Translations under genes and position numbers: made by a program
Source of the DNA: Gillisella taibaishanensis
Lineage (GTDB): Bacteria; Pseudomonadota; Alphaproteobacteria; Rhizobiales; Rhizobiaceae
Length of the DNA stretch: 64,000 nt
Assembly: GCF_001938985.1 (NCBI RefSeq)
Contig: NZ_MKIN01000026.1
Location: 62,001 to 126,000 of the forward strand
Direction of reading: 5' to 3'
The notes under the pieces: generated by a model
The model's database searches: none
The model's input: only the letters and a program-made list of their open reading frames with translations
Told to the model about the DNA's origin: nothing
Part shown: positions 1-7,157 of the stretch, piece by piece
Numbering within the stretch: the first letter of the stretch is position 1
Layout of the letters: every line of letters begins with the position of its first letter

Positions 1-1
1 C

Positions 2-595
2 GACAATAACGAGGCGTGGTTCGAGCGCCTTTATCGTATTCTTATGCAGCGAGTCCTGCGCAGTTTGCCTAACTCAGAAAGCTCCGACGGCAAAACTGAA
101 TCGCTAACGCGCGGTCTGGTGCGCGACAAGGTCTTCAGTAGGTTCGTTGAATTGCTTTCAGCGGATCGAGCGTCGTATGTCGACAAACTCGACTATTTCG
201 AGGTGCGTTTCGACGGTGCTGTTGCTAGCCTTCGACGCGATGCGCAGGAACAGGCTTGGCGCGAGGAAAACCGCTCTCGGCCTCTCGAATATGACGAGAG
301 TGGCGAATTGTCTGCAGAGGTTGAGGCGGCGGCCGGAGTGCACGATCCTTTCGCCGGATCACATTTCGACGATCCGTCTTACCGGTTGCGTCTGGATGCG
401 GCGATTGACGCTCTACCGCCAGAACAAATCAGGATCATACACATGCTGAAAGAGGGCTTTCCCATAGACTCAAAGGAGCCAAACGTCATGACCATCGCTA
501 AGGCCTTGGGGCGCTCTGAAAAGACGATCCGGACTTATCGCGACAAAGCGATTGCAACATTGCGGTTGGCTCTGGCTGACGGTGAACAGCAATGA
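2..595 (+). CDS. Sigma-70 region-4-like regulator (5' partial)
   Basis: The reading frame is open to the left edge of the window, so the N-terminus is missing; the first ATG inside the window (44) is probably internal. The C-terminal 60 residues (from about DALPPEQIRIIHMLKEGF to KTIRTYRDKAIATLR) look like a sigma-70 region 4 helix-turn-helix: an acidic start, a small-residue turn (AKALGRSEKTI) and a basic recognition helix. The acidic middle part is unlike ordinary primary sigma factors. Its stop overlaps the next start (ATGA at 592-595), so the two genes are translationally coupled. I infer a sigma-like or region-4-only regulator heading the ubiquitin-like/helicase cluster. Ubiquitin-like operons that carry a sigma-like gene have been noted in comparative-genomics work, but I have not verified that link here. 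Confidence 0.6.
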   Translation, partial: DNNEAWFERLYRILMQRVLRSLPNSESSDGKTESLTRGLVRDKVFSRFVELLSADRASYVDKLDYFEVRFDGAVASLRRDAQEQAWREENRSRPLEYDESGELSAEVEAAAGVHDPFAGSHFDDPSYRLRLDAAIDALPPEQIRIIHMLKEGFPIDSKEPNVMTIAKALGRSEKTIRTYRDKAIATLRLALADGEQQ

Positions 596-1170
596 TCCCG
601 GCTGGCGAACGCCCCTCCCGTGAAGCCGTACTTGACGCATTCGCGGTCGAAAGCGAGCCAGATCGCTCAACCCTCGAGCGCTACCTGCGACTTTACCCAG
701 AATACTCTACTGAACTAATTGACCTTTCGCTCGAGCTAAGCCGTGAGATTTCAGAGGATGAGGCGCCCCTCTCCGTTGCGGATCAGGCGCTGATCGATGC
801 CGCGTGGTCGCAACATGCCAAGGCTTTGCCAGCGGCGGCGTCAGATCCTTTTGCGGCTCTGACAGCCGACGATTGGCGTACCGTCGCCCAACAACTGAAC
901 GTTCCGCGCCAGGTCATCACCGCGTTGCGTGAACGGCGCGCGTCGCTGCTTAGTATCCCGCAGCGGTTTCTCAAGAATCTTGCGACCGCAATGCACTGCT
1001 CGCTCACACAGCTCCAGCTGTCTTGGGGGACGGCTCCGTTGGTTGTGGCTCGCAGCTACAAGGCGGATGGCAAGCCGACCGCGGGTGAGCAGGTCACCTT
1101 CGAGAAGATTCTGATCGACGCCGGCGTTCCTGATGATAGGCGCGCCGAGCTTTTGGCAGAGGCGGACTGA
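592..1170 (+). CDS. Unknown protein coupled to the sigma-like gene
   Basis: This 192-residue soluble protein starts in an ATGA overlap with the sigma-like gene and stops 1 bp before the peptidase-helicase gene. No signal peptide or membrane segment is visible. The N-terminal third is acidic and helical (SEPDRSTLERYLRLYPEYS, ELIDLSLELSRE). Residues about 85-145 resemble an XRE-like helical DNA-binding fold (WRTVAQQLNVPRQVITALRE, then FLKNLATAMHCSLTQLQ). Position and coupling suggest a partner of the sigma-like protein, possibly an anti-sigma factor or a repressor cleaved by the downstream ImmA/IrrE-type peptidase, since ImmA proteases cut XRE-type repressors. That role is inference; I do not recognise a named family. 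Confidence 0.55.
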   Translation: MIPAGERPSREAVLDAFAVESEPDRSTLERYLRLYPEYSTELIDLSLELSREISEDEAPLSVADQALIDAAWSQHAKALPAAASDPFAALTADDWRTVAQQLNVPRQVITALRERRASLLSIPQRFLKNLATAMHCSLTQLQLSWGTAPLVVARSYKADGKPTAGEQVTFEKILIDAGVPDDRRAELLAEAD

Positions 1171-1171
1171 T

Positions 1172-4100
1172 ATGGACAGTGTGGAGCTTGCAAGGCAAGT
1201 CGCCGCCGAGCTTCACGCTCATCTGGTCGAATCCGGCGCCAATCCCTGGTCACCGTATGATTTCGTCGTCGCCGAGGCCGCGCGACGGGGGATCGACGTT
1301 GAGCCGACAGCCGCGGGTGCAGCTGTGCTCAACGGCGGTCGGGCAACCTTTATCGCTGCCGACGATCTGATCCTCCACGAGAATGTAGGCTCTCTATTCG
1401 AGAAAGCCTTCCTTGTTGCGCACGAGATTGGGCATGTCGAGCTTGGCGATGATCCGGATGATGAGCCTGCTCTGACTATCGATCCCGCCCGCGCCGCCGA
1501 ACCGTCGCCGGTCGGCATTGACCGCGTTGTCGACTACGGGCGCAAGCAACGGCGCGAAGTCCAGATGGATCTGTTCGCGAGAGAGCTGCTACTCCCTCGC
1601 AGCGTCGCGCGGGGCCTGCATCTAGATGGAGGGCTTTCTGCCTCGGAAATTGCCGCGAAGCTCGGTGCTCCGTTCGAGGTTGTGGCGCAACAGCTGTTTG
1701 ATGCCCTGTTGTTGCCGTCGACCCCGACCAAGCCGGTCGCGGCCCATGTAGAGCGGCCGTTAAATGCCTTGCAAGCAACAGCGGCGGCCCATCGCGGGGA
1801 GGCTTACCTGCTCGAAGCAGGTCCCGGCACCGGTAAGACGCAGACGTTGGTGGCACGCGTGGAGGGCCTTCTCGCAGACGGTGTCGATCCGAGGCGCATC
1901 CTGCTTCTGACGTTCTCGAATAAGGCTGCGGGCGAAATGGCCGAAAGGATCGCGCGCAAGAGGCCCGACGCAGCAGCTGCAATGTGGATCGGCACGTTTC
2001 ACGCCTTTGGCCTCGATATCATCCGTCGGTTCTATGCGGAGCTCGGCCTACAGAAAGATCCACGGATGATGGATCGAACTGAGGCAGTCGAACTCCTTGA
2101 GGAGGAGTTCCCGCGTCTGAGGCTCGCGCACTATCGCAACCTGTATGATCCCACCCAGATCATCTCCGACATGCTGGTTGCCATATCGAGAGCCAAGGAT
2201 GAGGTGGTCGACGCCGACACTTACGCCTCACTTGCTGGCGCCATGCTAACGAAGGCGACTGACGCCGAAACCCGCGAAGCGGCAGAGCGTGCCGTTGAAG
2301 TGGCTCGTGTCTACGCGACCTATGAGCAGCTCAAGCGCAACGCGTATTGCATCGACTTTGGTGACCTTGTCGCGCTGCCGGTGCAACTGCTCGAGAAGGA
2401 TGCGGCTATTCGCGCAACCCTCCAGGCGCAATATGACCATGTCCTGGTCGATGAATATCAGGACGTGAACCGCAGTAGTGTGAGATTGTTGAGCGCTCTA
2501 CGACCTGACGGTCGGAATCTCTGGGTGGTCGGCGACGCCAAGCAGTCCATCTATCGCTTCCGTGGCGCCTCGTCTTTCAACATGACCCGCTTCGGAAGGC
2601 AAGATTTTGCCGGCGGCAAGCGCGGTCGATTGAAACGCAACTATCGGTCGACGCAGGAGATCGTGACCAGTTTTTCCAACTTTGCTGTCACAATGCGAGC
2701 CGGTGACACCGACAGTGGTCTGGAGGCAGAGCGGGACGGCAATGGACATGGTCCAGAGTTGCGCATGGTCAAGCGTGCCGAAGTGCAGCAGGTCGCCTTA
2801 GCCGACGCGATCGAGGAACTCCGGCGCCAGGGCCACGCCTATCGCGATCAGGCGGTTCTGTGCACCGGCAACGAAAAGCTGTCGAGGATCGGTCAAGACC
2901 TCGAGCGGCTCGGTGTGCCGGTGCTATTTCTCGGCAGTCTGTTTGAGCGGAGTGAGGTCAAGGATCTCCTGGCCATCCTGTCAATCTTGGTCGACCGACG
3001 CGCCATGGGTTTGGTACGGGTCGCGTGCTGGCCGGATTTCGCGATGTCTTTCGCAGACGTGAGCGCGGTTTTCGAGCACCTGCGAGCCACAGACCCCGCT
3101 CCGGCAAGTTGGCTTCAGCACGTCGAGTCAATCCCAGACGTGAGTGTGGCTGGCCGCCAGGCACTCGGCAAGCTCTCAGCTGCTCTCGCAGGCTTCGACG
3201 CCGCCGCCTCACCCTGGACAATCCTCGCGAAGCTGCTCGTCGACCGCACGCCGATTGCAGCGCGTCTCGGGACATCGCCGGATCTTGGTGATCGCACACG
3301 CGGTATTGCGATCTGGCAGTTCCTCAACTTCGTGCGAGTACAGCCGTCCGGGCGCGGGCTACCTATCACGCGCCTTCTTGATCGGGTTCGCAGGCTTGTC
3401 CGCCTCGGCGACGATCGCGATCTACGTCAGTTGCCGGCAGCCGCTCAACATCTCGATGGGGTGCGGCTGATGACCATTCACGGCGCCAAGGGCCTGGAGT
3501 TCGAAGGCGTGCATATCCTAGGGCTCAACAGCGATACGATTCCACGCACGCCCCCTGCCCCGGCCTGTCCGGCGCCCCCAGGCATGATCACAGGTTCTGA
3601 AGGCAGCGTTCTAGAGGCATTCCGAGCGGGCCAGACTGAGGAACAGGAGTGCTTGTTCTATGTGGCGCTCTCGCGCGCTCGCGATCGCCTGTTTCTCTAC
3701 GCGCCGACACAGAAGAGCAACGGGAACAATCGGCCGCTCTCGCCATTTCTCGATCGGCTTGGGACCTTGATGCGCCGCTCGATCGTGCCGTCGCGGCCAC
3801 TTCCGGTGGCAGCCGAAGCTCGACCTGTTGAATTGATCATCGATGGGCGGCTTCGTTTCAGCGGACCGCAAATCGCACTTTATGAATCATGTCCCCGCCG
3901 CTTCCTCTACACGCACGTCCTTCAGGTCGGAGGACGTCGGACCGCGACCGCCTTTATGCAATTGCATGAGGCAGTTCGTATCGTGGTCGGGGCGGTGATC
4001 TCGTCCGGCCTGTCGATTTCCGAGCAGGACATGCAAAATCGTGCCGAAGCAGCGTTCGCCAGCCAGGGGCTCTCCGATCACGGCTATCGCGCCGAATTCC

Positions 4101-4570
4101 TTGACTTGGCCATGGCGATGCTACGCTTCTTCCTGTCCAGCCGCGCAGGAGCGGTCGCGGCCGTCCCCGCGGCTGTCAGTCTCATAATCGATGGGGAGGA
4201 GATCTTCGTCCAGCCGGATGAGGTGCTGATGCGACCCGATGGTGTCCGCGCCGTGCGCCGCGTCGGAACAGGGCACCTGCGGTCTACCGAGAGCAAGGAT
4301 GTCGGTGCGGCGGCGCTGATCCTCGCGGTTAAGCAGGCCTTTCCCGGCGCCGTTGCGGAACTGGTGCATCTCTCCGATGGCGAAGCACGTGCGCTGTCGT
4401 TGTCGGATCGCGAATTAACGGGCCGCAGGGACAAGCTCGCAAAGTTTCTAAGCGATATTCGCGCCGGGCGGTTTCCGGCTGATGTTTCACCATTCACCTG
4501 CCCGAACTGTCCGGCTTTCTTTATCTGCGGTCCGACCCCCGAAGGCCCACTCAAAAAAAAGTTTGCGTGA
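1172..4570 (+). CDS. ImmA/IrrE peptidase - UvrD helicase - AddB-type Fe-S domain fusion
   Basis: The 1132-residue protein combines three parts. Residues 1-185 form an ImmA/IrrE-like zinc peptidase: HEIGH at 84-88 and a second helix with E129 before FARELLLP. Residues about 190-850 form a UvrD/Rep superfamily 1 helicase: Walker A GPGTGKT 217-223, DEYQD 427-431, GDAKQSIYRFRGA about 454-466 and a late LFYVALSRARDRL motif. The C-terminus is an AddB/Cas4-like domain with four cysteines spaced for a 4Fe-4S cluster (C907, C1110, C1113, C1119). Where PD-(D/E)XK nucleases have D-x-K, this protein has AVRRVGTG, so cutting activity is doubtful. An ATG at 1133 would overlap the previous gene; 1172 follows its stop and fits better. 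The helicase presumably acts on DNA ends, and the peptidase may sense or process the upstream regulator. Confidence 0.85.
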   Translation: MDSVELARQVAAELHAHLVESGANPWSPYDFVVAEAARRGIDVEPTAAGAAVLNGGRATFIAADDLILHENVGSLFEKAFLVAHEIGHVELGDDPDDEPALTIDPARAAEPSPVGIDRVVDYGRKQRREVQMDLFARELLLPRSVARGLHLDGGLSASEIAAKLGAPFEVVAQQLFDALLLPSTPTKPVAAHVERPLNALQATAAAHRGEAYLLEAGPGTGKTQTLVARVEGLLADGVDPRRILLLTFSNKAAGEMAERIARKRPDAAAAMWIGTFHAFGLDIIRRFYAELGLQKDPRMMDRTEAVELLEEEFPRLRLAHYRNLYDPTQIISDMLVAISRAKDEVVDADTYASLAGAMLTKATDAETREAAERAVEVARVYATYEQLKRNAYCIDFGDLVALPVQLLEKDAAIRATLQAQYDHVLVDEYQDVNRSSVRLLSALRPDGRNLWVVGDAKQSIYRFRGASSFNMTRFGRQDFAGGKRGRLKRNYRSTQEIVTSFSNFAVTMRAGDTDSGLEAERDGNGHGPELRMVKRAEVQQVALADAIEELRRQGHAYRDQAVLCTGNEKLSRIGQDLERLGVPVLFLGSLFERSEVKDLLAILSILVDRRAMGLVRVACWPDFAMSFADVSAVFEHLRATDPAPASWLQHVESIPDVSVAGRQALGKLSAALAGFDAAASPWTILAKLLVDRTPIAARLGTSPDLGDRTRGIAIWQFLNFVRVQPSGRGLPITRLLDRVRRLVRLGDDRDLRQLPAAAQHLDGVRLMTIHGAKGLEFEGVHILGLNSDTIPRTPPAPACPAPPGMITGSEGSVLEAFRAGQTEEQECLFYVALSRARDRLFLYAPTQKSNGNNRPLSPFLDRLGTLMRRSIVPSRPLPVAAEARPVELIIDGRLRFSGPQIALYESCPRRFLYTHVLQVGGRRTATAFMQLHEAVRIVVGAVISSGLSISEQDMQNRAEAAFASQGLSDHGYRAEFLDLAMAMLRFFLSSRAGAVAAVPAAVSLIIDGEEIFVQPDEVLMRPDGVRAVRRVGTGHLRSTESKDVGAAALILAVKQAFPGAVAELVHLSDGEARALSLSDRELTGRRDKLAKFLSDIRAGRFPADVSPFTCPNCPAFFICGPTPEGPLKKKFA
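4555..4561 (+). other. A_AAA_AAG slippery heptamer before the stop codon
   Basis: A run of eight A residues followed by G gives A-AAA-AAG in the frame required for -1 slippage, three codons before the stop of the peptidase-helicase gene. Slippage would bypass the stop and read on into the start of the multiubiquitin gene. Whether it is used is unknown; the tract could simply encode the KKK tail. Confidence 0.3.
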
Positions 4571-4583
4571 CCTTACCGGTCGG

Positions 4584-4602
4584 CCAATCTCGCTCCGATT
4601 GG
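4584..4602 (+). repeat. Inverted repeat between helicase and multiubiquitin genes
   Basis: CCAATC and GATTGG form a perfect 6-bp stem with a 7-nt loop in the 81-bp gap. No U-rich run follows, so it is a poor intrinsic terminator. It could be an operator or an mRNA hairpin; no function is shown. Confidence 0.3.
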
Positions 4603-4651
4603 ATCTTTAGAGCCGCGGCGTCGCCACGGCGGAAATCTAAGGAACCAATCT

Positions 4652-5398
4652 ATGACTACAGAAGAACTTCTTGAATATGACGATGTCGGCGACGCTCTGC
4701 GCGAAGGCCGGCCGCTTCGTCCGGCGCGTGTTTATCGCTTCCTCCTCGCTGAGGGCGATCTCGCTTTTCAGCACCGTCAGGTGAGCGATCCCGTGCCGCT
4801 CGGCCGTCAGTTGCTCGAAGCCGCCGGACTCGATCCTCGGCAGGGTCACAGCCTTTTTGCGATTTTGTCTTCGGGCGATTTCGAGGATGTGCGTTTGAAC
4901 GAGCCTTTCGATCTGCGCGAGCGCGGCGCTGAGCGGTTCATTGCTTTTCAATCGGACCGCGATTTCAAGCTGACCCTCAATGACGACGAACTGCGTTGGG
5001 GCAAGCCGATCATCAGCGGCACGGTCCTCTATGGCCTGGCCAAGCGCGGCGACGGCGAGGCGATCTACCTCGAGGTCCCGGGTGGCGAAGACCGTTTGAT
5101 TGAACGGAATGAGCTTATCGATCTGACCGGCGCCGGGATTGAGCGTTTTATCACTGCGCCGATGACCTTTGAAATCATCGTCAATTCGCGGCCGCGCACG
5201 GTCGATGCTCGGACGGTCACGTTCGAACAGATCGTCCAGCTCGCCTTTCCGGGCCATCACCACCCGAATGTCGTGTTCTCGATGACCTACCGGCACGCGG
5301 CGTCAGCGCCGCATGCCGGGGAACTCGGGGCCGGCGGCTCTGTCGATGTCAAGAAGAAGGGCACGGTGTTTAATGTCACGCGCACTGTTCAATCGTAA
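4652..5398 (+). CDS. Multiubiquitin protein (three ubiquitin-like repeats)
   Basis: The 248 residues divide into a short leader and three beta-grasp-like units at about 25-100, 102-168 and 171-248. The last unit is a clear Multi_ubiq domain: TFEIIVNSRPRTV, FEQIVQLAFPG, VVFSMTYRHA and the terminal strand KKGTVFNVTRTVQS. The first two are divergent copies of the same pattern, each ending in an ERFI motif. There is no Gly-Gly tail; the protein ends VQS, as seen in multiubiquitin proteins of bacterial conjugation operons. It is predicted to be the modifier activated by the next gene's E1-like enzyme, with whose 5' end it overlaps by 26 bp. Processing of the repeats and the identity of targets cannot be read from sequence. 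Confidence 0.88.
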   Translation: MTTEELLEYDDVGDALREGRPLRPARVYRFLLAEGDLAFQHRQVSDPVPLGRQLLEAAGLDPRQGHSLFAILSSGDFEDVRLNEPFDLRERGAERFIAFQSDRDFKLTLNDDELRWGKPIISGTVLYGLAKRGDGEAIYLEVPGGEDRLIERNELIDLTGAGIERFITAPMTFEIIVNSRPRTVDARTVTFEQIVQLAFPGHHHPNVVFSMTYRHAASAPHAGELGAGGSVDVKKKGTVFNVTRTVQS

Positions 5399-6545
5399 TC
5401 CGGACCTCAAGCGGTTGCTGGACGAAGGCTACTTCGTCCAGCAACGGGGTGGCTACCTCGTTATGCGCGAGATCCCTTACGTCGATGAGCGTCAACAACT
5501 GCGCATCGGCACCTTGATCTCCAGTCTTACGCTGGCCGGGGATCAGACGCGCACACCTGACACGCATGTCGTCCACTGGGACGGTGATTTCCCATGCCAT
5601 GCCAATGGCGTTCGAATTCAGGGGATTTCGCACAGCAACGGCGCCTTCGACCTTGGTCACGGCCTGAAGGCGACGCACAGTTTCTCCAGCAAGCCGGAAG
5701 GTGGCTATACCGACTACCACCATAAGATGACGAGCTACGCGAACATCATTGCGGGCCCGGCGGCAGTGCTGAAGCCCGGCGTGACAGCTCATACTTTTCG
5801 TGAGCCCGAGCAGGAGGAAGAGAGCGTATTCAACTACGTCGAAACGGCCTCCGACCGCGTGGGTATCGGCCTGCTGACCGAGCGGCTCGTCAACGAGAAG
5901 ATTGCCATCATCGGGCTCGGCGGAACCGGCGGCTACGTTCTCGATCTGGTCGCCAAGACACCGGTTCGGGAAATCCGCCTGTTCGACAGCGACGAGTTCC
6001 TCACCCATAACGCGTTCCGCGCACCGGGTGCTCCGAGCCTCGAGGAACTGCGGGAAGCACCCAAGAAGGTTGAATACTTGAAGCGCATCTACAGCCGCAT
6101 GCACCGCAACGTCGTGGCACACGACACCGCTCTCGGCGCCGACAATCTCCACCTTCTCGACGGCATCACCTTCGCATTCCTCTCCCTCGACGCGGGGGAG
6201 GCGAAACGGTTGATCGTAGAGAAGCTCGAGGCGATCGGCGCCGCATTCATCGATGTCGGCATGGGTCTTGAGCTCGACGATGGATCTCTCGGCGGCATCC
6301 TGCGGGTCACCGCCAGCACGCCGGAGAAGCGAGACCACGCGCAGCAGCGCATCTCTTTTGTTGGCGGCGGCGCCAAGGACATCTACGCGTCCAACATCCA
6401 GGTCGCGGATCTCAACGCCCTGAATGCCGTTCTCGCGGTGGTGAAGTGGAAGAAGATCCGCGGGTTCTATCGCGACCTCGAGCGCGAGCATCACTGCACC
6501 TACACCACCGACGGCAACATGCTGATCAACGGAGACCTCGCGTGA
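5373..6545 (+). CDS. E1/ThiF-like activating enzyme with N-terminal DUF6791-like domain
   Basis: Residues about 172-390 of this 390-residue protein form a ThiF/E1 Rossmann adenylation domain: GLGGTGG at 181-187, then RLFDSDEFLTHNAFRAPGA carrying the metal/ATP aspartates. The first 165 residues match the extension I know as DUF6791 in ThiF proteins next to multiubiquitin genes. The start at 5373 is preceded by AAGAAGG and overlaps the multiubiquitin stop; an ATG at 5313 would overlap it much further. Only two cysteines exist: C75 in the N-terminal domain and C375 near the end. None lies in the region after the adenylation site where canonical E1 enzymes carry the thioester cysteine. It presumably adenylates the ubiquitin-like protein's C-terminus. 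Confidence 0.87.
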   Translation: MSRALFNRNPDLKRLLDEGYFVQQRGGYLVMREIPYVDERQQLRIGTLISSLTLAGDQTRTPDTHVVHWDGDFPCHANGVRIQGISHSNGAFDLGHGLKATHSFSSKPEGGYTDYHHKMTSYANIIAGPAAVLKPGVTAHTFREPEQEEESVFNYVETASDRVGIGLLTERLVNEKIAIIGLGGTGGYVLDLVAKTPVREIRLFDSDEFLTHNAFRAPGAPSLEELREAPKKVEYLKRIYSRMHRNVVAHDTALGADNLHLLDGITFAFLSLDAGEAKRLIVEKLEAIGAAFIDVGMGLELDDGSLGGILRVTASTPEKRDHAQQRISFVGGGAKDIYASNIQVADLNALNAVLAVVKWKKIRGFYRDLEREHHCTYTTDGNMLINGDLA

Positions 6546-6988
6546 TGCGGCACCACCTGCTCGAACATCGTTTCGTAGAACACATCCCTGAGCGCCTCCA
6601 GCCAGGCGTACTTTATGTTTCGATGGAATATGCGACATCGGCCCATAGTTGCTGCTGCGGCTGCGGAGAAGAGGTCGTCACGCCTTTCACACCGACGGAC
6701 TGGAAGATGACGTTCGACGGCGAGACAGTCTCGCTTCGCCCGTCGATCGGCAATTGGACGCTGAAGTGCCGGTCGCACTATGTGATCGACCGGGGCAAAG
6801 TGATCGAAGCCGGTCCCTGGAGTGAGGAGCAGGTCGAGGCCGAGCGTCGTCGCGATCGCGCGGCCAAGGCCCGTTATTATGGCCAGCCGCCAAAGGTCGC
6901 GCCTGCCGTTCAGCCCACTCCAGCGAAAGTACAGCACAGTCTCTGGCAGCGCCTCTGGGCGTGGATCTCGGGACGCCCCGCAAAATAA
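6545..6988 (+). CDS. DUF6527 Cys-rich protein of the ubiquitin-like module
   Basis: The start ATG shares one base with the E1-like stop (TGATG), so translation is coupled. The 147-residue protein has the DUF6527 hallmarks: HRFVEHIPERLQPGVLYVSMEY, the CCCGCG cluster at 36-41 with H34, TDWKMTFDGE, SIGNW, and CRSHY with C75 and H78. The Cys/His set suggests one or two bound metal ions in a treble-clef-like fold. The C-terminal 50 residues are basic and proline-rich, then end in a Trp-rich stretch (SLWQRLWAWISG). DUF6527 genes habitually follow multiubiquitin and ThiF genes. Ligase, adaptor or isopeptidase roles are all possible; I cannot choose between them from the sequence. Confidence 0.85.
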   Translation: MRHHLLEHRFVEHIPERLQPGVLYVSMEYATSAHSCCCGCGEEVVTPFTPTDWKMTFDGETVSLRPSIGNWTLKCRSHYVIDRGKVIEAGPWSEEQVEAERRRDRAAKARYYGQPPKVAPAVQPTPAKVQHSLWQRLWAWISGRPAK

Positions 6989-7005
6989 ACTTGTGAGTTA
7001 CATTT

Positions 7006-7026
7006 CCGCGCGAGCATATCGCGCGG
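7006..7026 (+). repeat. Perfect 8-bp inverted repeat after the ubiquitin-like module
   Basis: CCGCGCGA-GCATA-TCGCGCGG lies in the 169-bp gap before the AddB-like gene. The stem is strong but no U-tract follows, so it may be an attenuating hairpin, a mRNA-stability element or an operator. It marks a plausible boundary between the ubiquitin-like and nuclease-helicase genes. Confidence 0.4.
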
Positions 7027-7157
7027 GAGTGTACTTCGAAACATCACCGATACCTCATAGAAAGATGCAGTTCACTCTGCACTCCGAGAGAATCGTGCGT
7101 CTTCACGTAGGTCGTGCAAGGCGCCTCCGCGAGGATCAGCCCAGAAAGGAAAGCAGT

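Noticed and set aside
5376-6638. Long - strand frame (420 codons) opposite the E1-like gene
   Set aside because: Antisense to a gene with clear ThiF motifs and overlapping neighbours; the predicted protein has no recognisable features.
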